A DNA stretch of 64,000 bases from Scedosporium boydii. Lineage: Eukaryota; Ascomycota; Sordariomycetes; Microascales; Microascaceae. Position 1 is the first letter of the stretch. The number at the start of each line of letters is the position of its first letter. A program made the position numbers and the translations under genes. Below are positions 13,028 to 24,052 of the stretch, piece by piece. The notes under the pieces were generated by a model, which worked only from the letters and a program-made list of their open reading frames with translations, had not been told where the DNA came from and did not search any database. The stretch spans positions 124,001 through 188,000 of the forward strand of contig NJFT01000049.1 of assembly GCA_002221725.1 (NCBI GenBank), read 5' to 3'.

Positions 13028-14451
13028 TCATGCAAAATTTCCCATGCGCAGACCTGATCTGAGCCAATGCTGCATCTCATCCTCGAGCCTCTTAATCCAG
13101 TCCTTTGTCGGGCTCCAGCCGGAGTGTGTCCTAGACTGTCCATCCAATCCAACGCAACAAATTTCGGTTTCTCGTGCTTTTCGTGCAAATTTTAAGGCTG
13201 AAACCAAGTCTCCCTGTTCATATTGAATTCGGGAGCAGTAACGATATCTGAAGCAGATATCAGTATATTTCCACTCGCCTATGACATCGGCTCGTCGTGT
13301 GGAAATGGGGATTTGGAGGTGGTATTAAGGGTGGCCCTTGGAGAAAGTGAACCGAAGAGAACGATACTAAGGTGGAAGATGGGGGTACCCAAAACTTACG
13401 CACTAAGTAATGCATCTCCTCCCAGATCCTGCTGCATCAAAAGCTCAACCATCCTCCTCGCAGCATACCAAGCCTCGTCATGCGTCTTCAAGTAAGGCAA
13501 CTCGTATTCATCATCATCCACAGGTGATGGCTCGTCCAGCCATTCAAGATATTCCGCCAGCGAATCATCCAACATGAAAGTCTCCGAGCGCATCGCCTCG
13601 AGCGCATCGTCCGAGCAAACGGCGCAGTTACACCTGAATCCCCACGCCTGTAGCTTCTTGATCCTGCGCTCCCGCGGCCACAGCGGCTCGACGTAGGCCG
13701 AGTGTAGCTGCTCGCCGGTTTTGATGTCCCGCGCCGCGTGGATCGTAAGGCGCTGCTGAGAAGTGTCGTATATATCGAATGTGTTCGGCGTGCACGAGTG
13801 GTTCATCCGGCTGAAGCAGGGGAAGACGCCCGAGCCAATGCCTAGGCCCATGTCCAAGTTGTTGGTGAGGAAGGCGGCATATCGTCTACAGGTCTGGCTG
13901 GTAATTTCGTTGAGTTCCGTTATATTCGAATATGGCTTGGCGGCATCCGGGAGGTCCATGTACCACTGGATGATGTTCTTACGGATGTCGGTGGCATTGA
14001 TGACCCATAGTGTATAATTTTCGTAGCTGAGGTTGTCCAACATAGCGAGCTTCTCATCCGACGTTGTTTGGAGCGCTCTGCAAACGGCCGCGTATAGCTC
14101 TTTGTTCTTCACCGCCGGGACTGACAACAATGGCTCTTCTACTGCAAGCCTCGTACCCCGGGGGATATCCCTAATCGCGAACACGCCCAGGCCAGCTGAT
14201 GGTACAGGGCGGGTCTCGGTGTAGTAAGTCCAGAGGTTGTCACCTACTGCCTCCCGTGCATCTTTTGCCAGGACTGGTGTTGCTTGCATGGCGGATGGGA
14301 GTCGATAGGCGCTTTCCTTGCGGGTTTCTGTCCCTGCGTTAGAGCTCGCCTGCAGCGTGACGGGGCGCATGAGCATTACGCCGCTTGTGTGCATCGACGT
14401 CTCACTATAGCCACATTGTATCTCGTTTGTACGCCAGAGAAGGGGAGACAT
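13028..14451 (-). CDS. SET-domain protein (SMYD/SET5-like)
   Basis: Probable protein lysine methyltransferase of the split-SET type using S-adenosylmethionine. Two exons, 14451-13400 and 13247-13028, join across a 152-nt intron to 423 residues. The SET domain begins near residue 85 with GLGVFAIRDIPRGTRL; the SAM-binding/knot motif RMNHSCTPNT is near residue 212. A post-SET-like Cys cluster (GFRCNCAVC) follows, then a helical C-terminal part resembling the TPR-like tail of SMYD proteins (residues 300-423). Reading through the donor would stop after ALLSA, so the second exon is inferred from the GTAAGT donor and from a long in-frame helical continuation. The start is uncertain: an internal ATG at 14289 would remove 54 poorly conserved residues. 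No MYND finger is visible. Confidence 0.82.
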
Positions 14452-15739
14452 GAAGGCACAAAACGACGATGAAAAAATTGCTAATTGTATTATGGGCCGC
14501 TAAACGAGACCCATTCGGTTTTCACTGATTGGTCGGGAGAGTGAATATCCACAAATGCATCTCCAAGTGAGGTATCTCATTGCATCCTCATCGTTGACGT
14601 CTCTTCAAGCAAAGAGCGCTTTTTTTTTTCTTTTTTTTCTTTTTCTTTTTCTTTTTTTTTTTTTTTTCTATATCTCATAACAAACCCCAGTATCGGAGCC
14701 CGTCTCCTAGGAGTTAATCTAATGCCATCGAACAGTCCGTGTATAGGTCTGCAAGCACTCCTAGTGCCGTTCATCTGCACTAGTAGCCCACTAGTACTCT
14801 CAAGGAGGCCTATCAATTCCCTGCGCTGATTGATCCCAACTGTTGACTAGCCAGTTGAAATCGATCTTAACTTGGAGCATGGAACTGCCAAAGCCAATAA
14901 TTAAAATCTAATTAGGAACCGGCTGTATTGGATCGGTTCTAGTCATGTAGGATGATGCTTCTTATATGCGTTTTTAGATGCATTCCATTCCTCTCCGGAC
15001 TTCCTTGGCTAACAACTGAGACTGTTTCCGAAGAGGGCACGAGGAGAGGACGGAAGCACCTCGCGATGAAACGTGCGTTTGATAGAGATCCGAGACCATA
15101 CTAGATAGTCTGAGAACTATTAGTCGTGGAAAGACAGAGAGGCGCCTCTACCCAATGTGAGCGACGACATGCTAGCTACGGGTGAAGGAGTTCAAAGAAG
15201 TACGAGATTCGACTGTAGTACTTCGGATTTAGAACTATAACTCTAAGCCTCTTCTACATACCTAGGACCTTTCCTTCGCTGGCATCCTGAATCATGGTAT
15301 GAGCGGGAAGTAGGGGACCTTCCCCCAGAGTCCACAACCCACCGTGATAACCAGGCTACCCTGAGGCGAAAGCAATTCTTCTTTTATCTCGTGGGCACGA
15401 ATAATTCCACGAAGGCACTTCGATCCATGACCCAGACAATCTTTTGTGATAGCTCTGCCATCCCACCATCATGCAGGGTCGTCCTACAGCTTGACACCAA
15501 CCTTGAGCTGAAGCGCATAAGAGTGCACTTCTGAGCAATCGCGATTGGTGCCCGCACTTTGTATTACCACGGCGCTGTTTGTTTCCTCCGTCCCTTCAAC
15601 ACCTATTTGGCTCACGCAGATTTTGCCTTTCCCTCTTGCTTAATTTATTTTCGGAGGGCTGTGTATGATATACCGGGAGCCCTTGCGAGAAATTTAGTTC
15701 ACCGTACTACCATCTGAGGGAAAGTTAACATTCGTCGAA
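14452..15739. other. Intergenic, divergent promoters
   Basis: Spacer between the divergent SET gene and kinase-like gene. It holds a T/C-rich tract at 14620-14667 and otherwise unremarkable sequence. No gene or RNA gene recognised. Confidence 0.55.
14620..14667. repeat. Poly-T tract with periodic C
   Basis: About 48 nt of T runs interrupted by single C residues; simple-sequence DNA between the SET gene and the kinase-like gene. Confidence 0.85.
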
Positions 15740-18696
15740 ATGAAGGCCGAGAGATTCCTCGTGAGGTACTTGAACTTCCAGAAGGCTCGCCGAGCCTTGG
15801 TTTCAATTCTTGGGCCAGGTAAATACGCGGTCGAGATCGGTCCTCGGTTGGCAGAACACTCTCTCCTCCCAGCTTACTGACCTATGGTAACAGATAGATG
15901 GAGAAAATTTTGTACTGCTGGCAGAACGCCAGCTCACCACCTCAGAAAGACAGCTATTCCTCTCTTTCAGCGACAAACACAGCGAAGCCACGATCCAAAA
16001 TAGATGGATTAGAACCGAGCTGTCTGGGAGCGACGATGGGCATGATCGGCAAGCCCTGGGGCATGGCGGAGAGCCCCCGGCAATAACGGTAGACAGAACT
16101 CCCGAGACCGTTGACGTTGCAGCCGAAGATGCTGAATGGGCTGCGGTAGTACCCCTATATGACCTGTCAAGCGAGTTGTCCATACCTGGAAATATGGACT
16201 TGCCCTTCCCCGTGACAATCAATTTTCCAAAAGGAGGGAGTGAAGAGGGTATGAGCGGGACGGGTGAAATGTACTCGGAGGAGATCGGGGCCGGGCAAGC
16301 ATCGAAAGTTTTCGCCGTGAAAGCGACAATGTCACCCCGGAGGAACAAGAGGATCCCCTCTGCAGACCAACAGGCACGTAACCTTAGTAGCCAGACTGTA
16401 AGCACTTTGGCACTAACAACTAGGATGGTAAAGGTAGTTGTCAAACGGCTGCACCAGTCCACTCCTGCCAAGGACGTCTTAGAGGAATACAAGTGTCTCA
16501 GACGAGTCAACGGTATTCATCATCCCAATATTGTGGAAACAATTGCGGCCTTTCGACTTGAAGAAATGGGAAGGCAGTACTTCAACTTCGCTTTCCCATT
16601 GGCTATCGGGGATTTGAAACGTCTATTCGAAGGAGGCCATGATAGGAGTCGCCAGGTTCTACGCCGTGCCCGCGCTGCCTTATGGCACCAATTTGTCGGT
16701 CTCGCAAGCGCACTTACCTATCTCCACGAGGAGTTGAAGACAGCTCACCGAGATATTAGACCGGCCAATATCCTCATCTCCTCATCCACTCGCCCGAGTC
16801 TGCCACAGATGCTAGAGGGGATCTCGTACTGAAGATTACGGATTTCGGTCTTGCAGTCAACCTTACTAAAGCATCTAGTGCCGCCTGGGGTCGGTCCCGC
16901 ACCTCCGCTCGGTCCTATGATTCTCCAGAAACCCGACGACCGTTATCGACGGATATAGGTACCATTTCACAGCAACTCTTTGCGGATGATGTCTGGAAAA
17001 TGGGTTGCGTCTTTACCGAAATGCTAGCATTTCTCGTGGACCACGGTTCTTCGGGCGTTTCTCGCTTCCGGCGTAGCATTAGAACTACTGAAAACAATGT
17101 GTCGTCCGACCTTTTCAATGACACGCGGTTTGACGATGGCGTAAAAAGTCAAGCCTCAAGTCACTGACTGGCTTGATCGACTGGCCCGGAAGGATGAAAG
17201 AAGCTGCGGACTAGTGCCCTTGATCAAGAAAATGCTGTCCGTGGGATCTGAGCGTCCAACAGCAAGGGTAGTCTGCTCAGCGTTTCTCGAAGTTAGTCTC
17301 AATTCCCCTTTTCAAAAGATATTCGCACTTACTACTGCGCCATGGACGGTTACTACGGTTTGATACTAATCGGGCCCGTCTCTAGCTGGACACCGCTGAC
17401 ATCCTATACGACGATGGGGATCGAGTTGTGCGGCTCACTCCCGCTGTACATGCTCCGCGCCCAACACTTTTTGACTCCCTTCGCCTTGGTCTAGAAGGCT
17501 GGCTAGGACATCCTGTTGACTGGGCTCCATTCCCGGCCCCAACCCTCCAGTTGCAGCCAGACCAAACCCTTGTTACTTGGAAGGTGCGTGTTTATTTACG
17601 GTTCCAGCAATACCAGTAATGAAACGTTAATTCTCACGCGTTATTTTCCGGATCAGTTTGGGGGCGAGCTGATGTCTTTGGCAATCTCTACAGATGAACT
17701 GGGAGAGTTCAGGGCGACAAGTCTCCCCATCCTCGACAGTGGCACCCCTCTCCTCCCGAGGTTCAATGCGGGGCCCGAGGAAGTCGACGTAGAAGGCGGG
17801 CGAGCATTTAGAATGTCCTCTATAGCGGGGAGACAACGGGCCACACGCGATGGACAATCCCGAGCCTTGGGCACGCAAGCGCTGGCGCATGGGCGAGATC
17901 AATCGTATGAGGTAGACATCACAGACAATGGCATCCCAGATCCAGCACAAGGCGAACAAGTCGTCAGCAAGGAGTTATATTGGTGTCTTCCGCAAGCCTT
18001 TACCGAGCCTCAGGATATCGAACTTCGTCCAATACCGATGTCCGGGGACAGAGCCCCCAGCGACGACCGTGACCTATATCAGCGGACAAATCGCGAGATA
18101 TATCGACCGACAAGAAATGTCGCCCTAGGATGGCTTCTGAGATTAGCTTCATGGGAGCGATGCACGAAAGTGCGGTTTGTTGAGGTATTGTTTCTTCCAG
18201 CACTTACCAGACTGATATTGGATGACGACTGTTAACAATAAGAGTTTTAGTTTGCCGTCATCGCAGAGAACCGTGTCTTCCCAAGAAAGAGTAGACTTCC
18301 ACCACCGGGAAACAAAGAGTACGAGCATGAAATCCCCTTGCCGCACAAGACGCACATGGAACTTGTGGCCAGCGAGCTAGTTCGCGGGCTTGCGAACCCA
18401 GGGCATGGGCGTGGGAAGATCATAATGAAGAGGAGGCTTCCCAAAAAGCGCAATCCACCGCCACTTGGTAACCAGATGGGAAGTCCCGGTTTTGGACTTC
18501 ATGCTGAGATGGGATTCTCCCCCGCAGATTCGTCTGGTGGCTTCTCACTTGCTTCGTGGTATCCTGCGTCTTCGTCGGCTTGTGGCTCAGCTTCGTTAGT
18601 CACACAGACTTTCAGAACGCCTTCATTCCAGCAACCTCGATTACAGGTGTTTTAACACTTCTGTTAGGTATTCCGCAACTCTATAAGAAGCAATAG
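15740..18696 (+). pseudogene. Ser/Thr kinase-like protein with C-terminal TM, two frameshifts
   Basis: A eukaryotic protein-kinase fold is readable but not in one frame. From about 15894 the first frame carries a Gly-rich loop (EEIGAGQASKVFAVKA), a VAIK-like lysine (VKVVVKRL), HHPNIVETIAAF and a catalytic loop AHRDIRPANILI. The frame must drop one base near 16780-16800 to read KITDFGLAV (activation loop, SPE motif), then gain one base in the A5 run near 17140 to read the C-lobe. Later introns 17292-17385, 17584-17656 and 18185-18250 are clean; a short 41-nt intron (18468-18508) would lead to a hydrophobic helix near 18520-18580 and a second near 18640, with stop at 18696. The N-terminal exon from ATG 15740 is uncertain. 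It is either a decayed kinase or a gene with sequencing indels. The catalytic-loop Lys of HRDxKP is Arg here. Confidence 0.6.
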
Positions 18697-19702
18697 GGGA
18701 CGTGGATGGTGGGAGGAATTCGTCATCTTTGCAGCCGGAAGAGGGAGTGGTCACAGGGTATGTAACGTGGAGGGATGTAAGTTTATGTCTATTAAAGATC
18801 ATCTATTCGCCGGTGTTTTGAGTGATCAAATGTATAGTGTTCGCAGTAAACTAGGTCATTATCACCCTATAGGATGAATTAACCTCACGCTCGTTACCAA
18901 CGTCTGTTATCGGTCTCTAATAAGATACCTTCCCTAAAGCTCTGTACGAGTATGAGAGGCTGAAATGCATAGTGCATTGCGTCATAAGGTGAGAGCCAAT
19001 GATTCCAAGGTTCACATTGGCGTTACACAGGAGTCTTCTCATTGACGCACTTCGCAGATCTCATCTCCTATCGTCCACTAGCAGGACTGCTTAGGCATGA
19101 AGATGGTTCACATTAGGCATCGACACAAGCTAGTCATTCCCTTTAAGGCAGATGTGGCAAGCTGTTGGGCAGTTTGGGTGAGCATCCATCCAAACCTGGG
19201 ATGCGCTCCGCATGGAATATGGGCCAATTTCTACCCATTTCTACCCCAAAGTCATCTTCATGACATTCACAAGACCATTGGTAGGTCTCCACATCACGAA
19301 TCTCCAATAATCTAGACCACTGAGTCTAATTCTTCCAGTATTGTAAAACCGTAAGCTCTGTCCATAGGAATGTCGCCGTTTATCGATAGCCAGTAGCGAC
19401 TCGACCCCGCCCACCCACGATGGCCTTACTGCGCTCTCCATGGAAGGGAAGCAAGGTGCCCGACGAGGGGTCACGCCGCCCGGGCTCATCTCAAGTACTC
19501 CAAGTTTTGCCCCTCGGGCGTAATGCCTAGATTCATGGAGAGATAAAACGTTCGACTACCCGCTGTGGGTGCATTTTCACGACGACCTGACTTTCCCCTC
19601 ATTTCCCACTAGTCACCCGCTCTTGTGACGAGTCAACGCAAACGAAATCAATACCCACACTCGCCTTCGCCCTTCTCGAGTAGTGCCTCCCGTCTATTCG
19701 CG
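18697..19702. other. Intergenic, promoter of GTPase gene
   Basis: About 1 kb without a supported gene. The last 150 bases before ATG 19703 are C/T-rich, as expected for a fungal 5' leader. Confidence 0.55.
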
Positions 19703-20709
19703 ATGCAGGATTTCTTTGGGAAAATTGAGTGGCGGAAAACATGGAAACTCGGAGCAAGCCACGACGCCCCGGAACTCACGGAACGATCAATCCTTGTTGC
19801 AGTTATGGGCATGACGGGAGCAGGAAAGACAACTTTTATCAATAACGTCACTGGTGCGAACATGGAGATTGGACATGGCTTGAAGTCTTGTACGCACATC
19901 ATCGGGAAAACGCTCTTGGCCTTGAGAAATAGTCTAACCTTCCCCTGAAAGGCACGAAAGAACCCGAGATATCCAGTATTCGAATTGACGGACAGGACGT
20001 ACATCTCATCGACACACCCGGTTTCGATGACACCGAACTGAAAGATTCGGACATTCTCCTCCAGATTGCTGAGTATCTTCAGACGGATGTTCGTCTCTCG
20101 GGCATTTTGTATCTCCACCCCATCACCATGCGCCGCGTGGGTGGAGCGGCCACACGAAATTTGCAGATGTTCCAGCACCTGGTTGGAGAGGATAACATGA
20201 GAAACGTCAAGCTGATTACGACTATGTGGGATGAGGTCGCCCCCGAGAAAGGGCAGGCGTACCTCGAGGAGCTGCAGCAAGAATTCTGGGGCGGGATGAT
20301 TGCTGCCGGGGCGCAAGTGGATAGGTGCTATGATGCAGCCCGGGATGGCAGAAAAATCATCAGTTCCATCATGAAAACATCACCCGTGACACTCCAATTC
20401 CAACATGAACTCCAAAGCGGGCTCCCGGTGGACGCCACAACTGCCGGAAGGGTTGTGATGGATCAACTGAGGGAAATTGAGGAACGGTACGAAAGGGAAA
20501 TGACGGAGCTTCGGAATAAACTTGCCGAAGCCAATACGACTAATGGCGCGCTGATGGCGGCGTTGCAAAGACGGTACGAGGAGAAATTGCAGAAGCAGGA
20601 GGAAGCTTCAGAGCAGAAACGAAAGCTCCAACAAACCAAGATAGAAGCATTAGAAAGGGAGGTCGAAGGACTTAAAACGAAAAAGAAGGATGGTTGCACC
20701 ATCCTATAG
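19703..20709 (+). CDS. AIG1/GIMAP-like GTPase with coiled coil and CaaX box
   Basis: P-loop GTPase of the septin/AIG1-like group. Two exons, 19703-19889 and 19952-20709, join across a 62-nt intron with a CTAAC branch site to 314 residues. G1 is GMTGAGKTTF (about residues 36-45), G3 is DTPGFDD (about 82), and a G4-like TTMWDE is near 151, with Asp but not the classical NKxD order. Residues about 230-305 are a highly charged Glu/Lys/Arg coiled coil. The protein ends in Cys-Thr-Ile-Leu, a CaaX prenylation signal; a terminal Leu usually favours geranylgeranylation. This suggests a membrane-tethered switch or scaffold. ATG 19703 is the first ATG before the P-loop; upstream codons lack an ATG. The damaged coiled-coil gene next door may be related in history. 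Function in fungi is poorly known. Confidence 0.85.
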
Positions 20710-21325
20710 CGGCAACGGAGCTTTTTCGCGTCCGTCAGCTTTCGTCATTACTTGGAAGGGGTGTTGTGACGAGGAGAGAGAGGAGGAAAAAGATATTGCG
20801 GTATGGCTTAACCAGAGCGGGATACCTCCTACTGGAGACCAAAAATATACACGGCTTTTATCTCTAGCTGTTTGAGGCTCTATTTCTCGCGGGCCTCAGT
20901 TCTGCAATTCGATTCCACATTGGACACCTGACCAGGGCCGTTCGGCGATTCTTCCCACATTCTTCCACGCTAATACTCCCTCAAACTCTAAGATGATGAT
21001 ACGTCGGAGTCAACCAAACCAACCGACGTTGAGGGCTTAAATAGCAAGACGTCCTACTCGCCTTGTTCCTGAGATCTCTGACCTCACAAATAGAAACTTG
21101 TTGGCTGGATAGTGCAGTATCGATTCTTCAATTCGCTACTGGTGGTTGACCATCACCTAATTCGGCTCTGCCCAAATGTCCGCTGCCTTTCTTTGTCTAA
21201 TGGCGTTAGACTATTAGCCCGAGTATCAAGATTACATCTATCCCACCCCGCAGGCACCGCCGTCCACGAACACCAGCGTTCAGCCTTCCAGGCCTTCATC
21301 CTCCAAGACCAAGACGCCAAGAAAC
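20710..21325. other. Intergenic
   Basis: About 600 nt between the GTPase stop and the first ATG of the broken coiled-coil gene. No G-domain remnant or other feature is visible. The codons from about 21250 in the frame of that gene are Pro/Ser/Thr-rich and could be its N-terminus. Confidence 0.5.
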
Positions 21326-21930
21326 ATGAAGCGCGAACACAAGAAACAGCTCGACGCCATCAAGTCCCACGTCCGCGTCTATCGAGGTATTCCGGACGAG
21401 ACGGGGAAAACCCGCCGCGACAACAAAAAGTACCAAGAGGAGCTGACAAAACTCTTCGAAGACTTGACGGCCAACTCGACTCTCTAAAAATGGAATGCGA
21501 AAAAGAAGAGGAAAAGATTAAGCAATCAAGGAAGATGGCGGAACTTGAACAACATCACCTCGCCATGGCTATGGCGCTGACCCAGCAACCTCGTCCTCGG
21601 TCGTACAATTCAAGGGAGTACAGTCTCTTCACCGAGCTTAAGAAGTCTACCGAGTATCAGGCGAGAATCCAGAGTCTCGACAAGAGCGAGGAGGCGCTTC
21701 GGAAACGTATCAAGAGGGAGGGGGAGCAGCACATTAAGGATTTTAAAGCTCAATGAACCCTGTTGATGAGGAGCTATGCCGATTCGCTGACTTCTTCCCC
21801 TGAGGAGAACATGGATGATGATGAGAAACCCGAACAGTTTGAGTTGGAGAAGATTGAAGATGGAATGGCTGAGATTGACGAGGTTGTTGGTAACATCTTG
21901 AATCTCACCGATGATTTATGTACAGAGTGA
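21326..21930 (+). pseudogene. Broken coiled-coil protein gene
   Basis: A Lys/Glu/Arg-rich coiled-coil protein is readable in pieces. From ATG 21326 one frame reads MKREHKKQLDAIKSH through a segment around IPDETGKTRRDN. The continuation SLKMECEKEEEKIKQSRKM is in the frame shifted by one base, the change falling between about 21440 and 21480. That second frame meets TGA at 21754-21756, but the same frame then continues as an acidic sequence (EENMDDDEKPEQFELEKIED) to a stop at 21930. So one frameshift and one in-frame stop interrupt a protein of about 200 residues. No family is assigned. It follows the CaaX GTPase on the same strand, which hints at a paired or formerly fused unit, but this is only inference. 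Confidence 0.45.
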
Positions 21931-23118
21931 CGCTCGACGCGTCCACTCGCAGTTTCACTTTAATTCAGCCTTTAGCATTAGTCTCATTTAGTAGAGTTGT
22001 TTATTATCGGTTAAGGAACTGGAATCTCACAGGAGCCTACGGCCTTGGCGGCTTACATCCCCGAAGCATTCGTGACCAGGTATTTCATGACCGGCAACAC
22101 AAGAGCATGCGCCTTAATCAAGATTACACTGCCTGTCGATGAGGCTCGCCCAGGAAAATTGGCCCGAGAAGAAAGCAAGGCCTACAAAACGGTGCTGTTG
22201 AGCACAAGGACGTAAAGCGACCCCTTCCCCGCTGAGCGTGTGATATTATATTTGATCGCCGAATACGTAATTGTCTTGGGGGAATTGGTGCTTTAGGAAG
22301 GGTTCTGAGGAAAGGCCCCAGGAATCACCCTCGGAGGGACTCGACAATGAAGAGGCAATGGAGACTTTGTTGACGGGATAAAACGCGTCACGGAGTTGGA
22401 GAAAATGAATGCTTGATGAACTCGATTGTATTGAAAGAGGTCAAGAAATTCTTTACAAGTCCCGATATTCTCGAAAAGTTCCATCTACTATTCCAAGTTA
22501 CAATTAGAGCTGCAGTTCAGTAGCTTCTTAGCCTTAGAGAATGATCGCAGGCAAGAGCAGTAATTGTACCTGAGCTGAAACTGAGCCGTTGCAGGGCAGC
22601 CAAGCGGACACGGCGGGCAGGGCAGAGACGTCTTCCGGATCGGCTCGGATCCATCGATGGGTCTAAATCGTCTTCGTGATGAAAGACCTGGGACAACCCT
22701 GATGTTAGTTTGGAACATAATAAACCTCGTGCGGAGAGGCGGGGGATGGACTTGGCGCTTACCACAGAATCCATCGACATGAATGAGTTGAATTCAGATG
22801 ACCTATTTCCCGCTCACCAGGCAACTTTCCTGGCCACAATCATCAATGCATGAGAAGGGATATCGACGGCGAATGGGTGAGCGTTATCGTCCTCGACGCT
22901 GCGCAGAAATGTCATCCATGTCGAGGCCGGGTTTTTCGGAGGTTTGCCGGTTCCCCCGACCGCTCGGACGGGTCCAGTGGCCAAGTCACGTTTTCTGTCG
23001 GAGTTTGTGTTGGCTCTTGCGCCCAGCAGTTTGCTTTATGCTGCACTTGACAAGCCTTAAACGACTCCCAGCTCGATGGAACTCGGGCTGGCCTTGGGGA
23101 CGGGGTCGCCATGGGCCG
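21931..23118. other. Intergenic or decayed DNA
   Basis: No supported gene. Some minus-strand frames continue past the TAG stop at 23119-23121, including 66 open codons down to 22912, which could be read-through remnants of the neighbouring broken membrane-protein gene. Confidence 0.4.
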
Positions 23119-24052
23119 CTACCACCCACTGACCGTGGTCCAGGCGTCCTCCACCTTCGATGGAGCGCCCTTCAGAGAGGATCGGGCGTCATCCCAGCCC
23201 TTCCAGTCGCGTACCTCCGTCCGCGCTTCGCTCAGGGTTTTCCGGGCCTCGGCCAGCCAACCCACAAGCCGGGCCCAGCCGCTCTTCATAGCCCCCGGAA
23301 TCTTGGCCACGATGGCCCAGATCTCCTTCCATAGTCCCAAAGGGGCAAAGACAACCGTGGAAACGAAAGCCCCACTGTTCATTAACAGAATGTGAGCAGC
23401 CAATCTCCCAGCGGATGGGATGGACTGACTTACAGATTGCCATTCGCACCGGCGTCGGAGGGGGTACGAGCTCCAAGACCACTCCCCAGACCACCACCAC
23501 CACGTCCTTCAGGAGAAGGCCGAGAGTGAGGCCATGAGGGCCCGAATTGGCGCTCGAAGAAAGGAATTTTCCTCGGTCGACCAAGAACCGAAGATGAGGG
23601 CGGCGACGAGGGCAGGGGCATGTCCGATAAAGACGGACAGGGAAAACGCCCGAAAGACCTTCGATTCGGGGGCATCGGAGAGAAACCAATCGATGGTGAA
23701 GATCATCCCGAAGAAGGAGAGTGCTAGACCGTTGGCGTTGGTGGACCCTGGCTCATTCTTCGCTCGTTATTGTTGGACTTGGCGGAGAATGCGGAAGCGG
23801 AGGCAGCTGCGGCGAGGACAAGGGTGTGCGCCCAATGAAGACAGACAGCTCGAACGCCAGAGGGTCAGAGGTAATTGACACCAGCGGAAAACATCCGATC
23901 GTGAATACAACGCCAAAGAAGGAAATGCCACGCCATTGGCGGTGGCGATGGTCTAGGCTCCGGCCCATTCTTCGTCCGTGATTGGCCGTGACGGAGGAGG
24001 GGTCGGTGGCCGGGGGAGTAGCAAGGAGGGTGGTGCTCGGGATCGACGCCAT
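23119..24052 (-). pseudogene. Degenerate multi-TM protein gene with internal duplication
   Basis: A hydrophobic protein can be traced from ATG 24052. A first copy contains ISFFGVVFTIG and ELSVFIGRTP; a second copy further downstream contains SFFGMIFTID and SLSVFIGHAPALVAALIFG. The two stretches (about 24000-23770 and 23770-23560) look like a diverged tandem duplication of a membrane-spanning exon. The first copy ends at a stop and the second must change frame near 23510 to continue. A clean intron (23433-23375, GTAAGT to ACAG) then joins to GAFVSTVVFAPLGLWKEIW and a charged tail, stopping at 23119. Either the gene is decayed or the assembly contains indels. No known family recognised. Confidence 0.35.
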
